Shown piece after piece: positions 22,936-22,990 of a DNA stretch of 22,990 nt. The notes beneath the pieces were generated by a model. The model was not told the origin of the DNA. It saw only the letters and a program-made list of their open reading frames with translations, and ran no database searches. The stretch is from contig CAZCTM010000029.1 of the NCBI GenBank assembly GCA_964501925.1, positions 1 to 22,990 on the forward strand. The letters run 5' to 3'. Numbering within the stretch: position 1 is the stretch's first letter; each line of letters begins with the position of its first letter. Origin of the DNA: CAYLYU01 sp964501925 (lineage in GTDB: Bacteria; Pseudomonadota; Zetaproteobacteria; Mariprofundales; Mariprofundaceae). Position numbers and translations under genes: made by a program.

Positions 22936-22990
22936 ATGAGTGTACTTGTAGGCAAGTCAGCGCCTGATTTTACGGCCACGGCGGTGATGG
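22936..22990 (+). CDS. Peroxiredoxin (AhpC/Prx1-like), N-terminal fragment
   Basis: Only 18 codons are visible: MSVLVGKSAPDFTATAVM, then the window ends. The GKSAPDFTA motif is the standard opening of thiol peroxidases of the AhpC/TSA family, which reduce hydrogen peroxide and organic peroxides. AAGGAGG lies six bases before the ATG. The catalytic cysteine region is outside the window. The divergent perR gene and the operator between them fit a peroxide-induced peroxidase. Confidence 0.8.
   Translation, partial: MSVLVGKSAPDFTATAVM

Noticed and set aside
1..22990. Mobile elements, CRISPR arrays, tRNA or rRNA genes
   Set aside because: No transposase or integrase motifs, direct-repeat arrays, tRNA cloverleafs or rRNA stretches were seen on either strand.

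Overview
The window reads as a chromosomal core region of a Gram-negative bacterium, most likely a proteobacterium. Three predicted outer-membrane beta-barrel proteins end in Phe, Shine-Dalgarno sites are ordinary, and the clusters pabC-mltG-tmk-holB and ribE-ribBA-ribH-nusB-thiL-pgpA are proteobacterial in type. Base composition looks moderate, a little over 50% GC by eye. The class cannot be fixed from sequence alone; Gammaproteobacteria, Acidithiobacillia or Zetaproteobacteria-like lineages are all possible. I see no tRNA, rRNA, insertion sequence, CRISPR array or phage gene. Coding density is high and no gap between genes reaches 300 bases.

Layout. (1) 1-2936, minus strand: pabC, mltG, tmk and the N-terminal half of holB, all overlapping, a folate/peptidoglycan/DNA-replication operon cut by the left edge. 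(2) 3054-4562, plus strand: ilvA, biosynthetic threonine deaminase. (3) 4581-9703, minus strand: a tightly packed operon ribE-ribBA-ribH-nusB-thiL-pgpA and a CinA-amidase-like gene with an unusual N-terminal half. It covers riboflavin synthesis, antitermination, thiamine pyrophosphate synthesis and phosphatidylglycerol synthesis. (4) 9805-12893: a small outer-membrane barrel protein, a DJ-1/PfpI protein, a divergent class I glutamine amidotransferase and a convergent 347-residue protein that I do not recognise. (5) 12956-17884, minus strand: a nitrite-assimilation operon of an alginate-export-type porin, nirB, nirD and nirC. (6) 18108-20658, minus strand: a nitrogen-control operon of a TorF-type porin, glnK and amtB, preceded by a near-consensus sigma-54 promoter. 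(7) 20913-22297, plus strand: a small membrane protein translationally coupled to argB. (8) 22342-22990: perR, divergent from a peroxiredoxin gene cut by the right edge, with a palindromic PerR-box candidate inside the peroxiredoxin promoter.

How the genes fit together. Regions 5 to 7 form a nitrogen neighbourhood: nitrite enters (porin, NirC), is reduced to ammonium (NirBD), ammonium is also scavenged by AmtB under GlnK control, and ArgB starts nitrogen storage and arginine synthesis; ArgB is a known PII partner in some bacteria. Region 8 is a self-contained peroxide-response module.

No clearly new multi-gene system stands out. The best leads are the CinA-like fusion with an unrecognised N-terminal domain, the orphan 347-residue protein, the membrane protein coupled to argB, the porin heading nirBDC, and the regulatory DNA at the sigma-54 and PerR sites.
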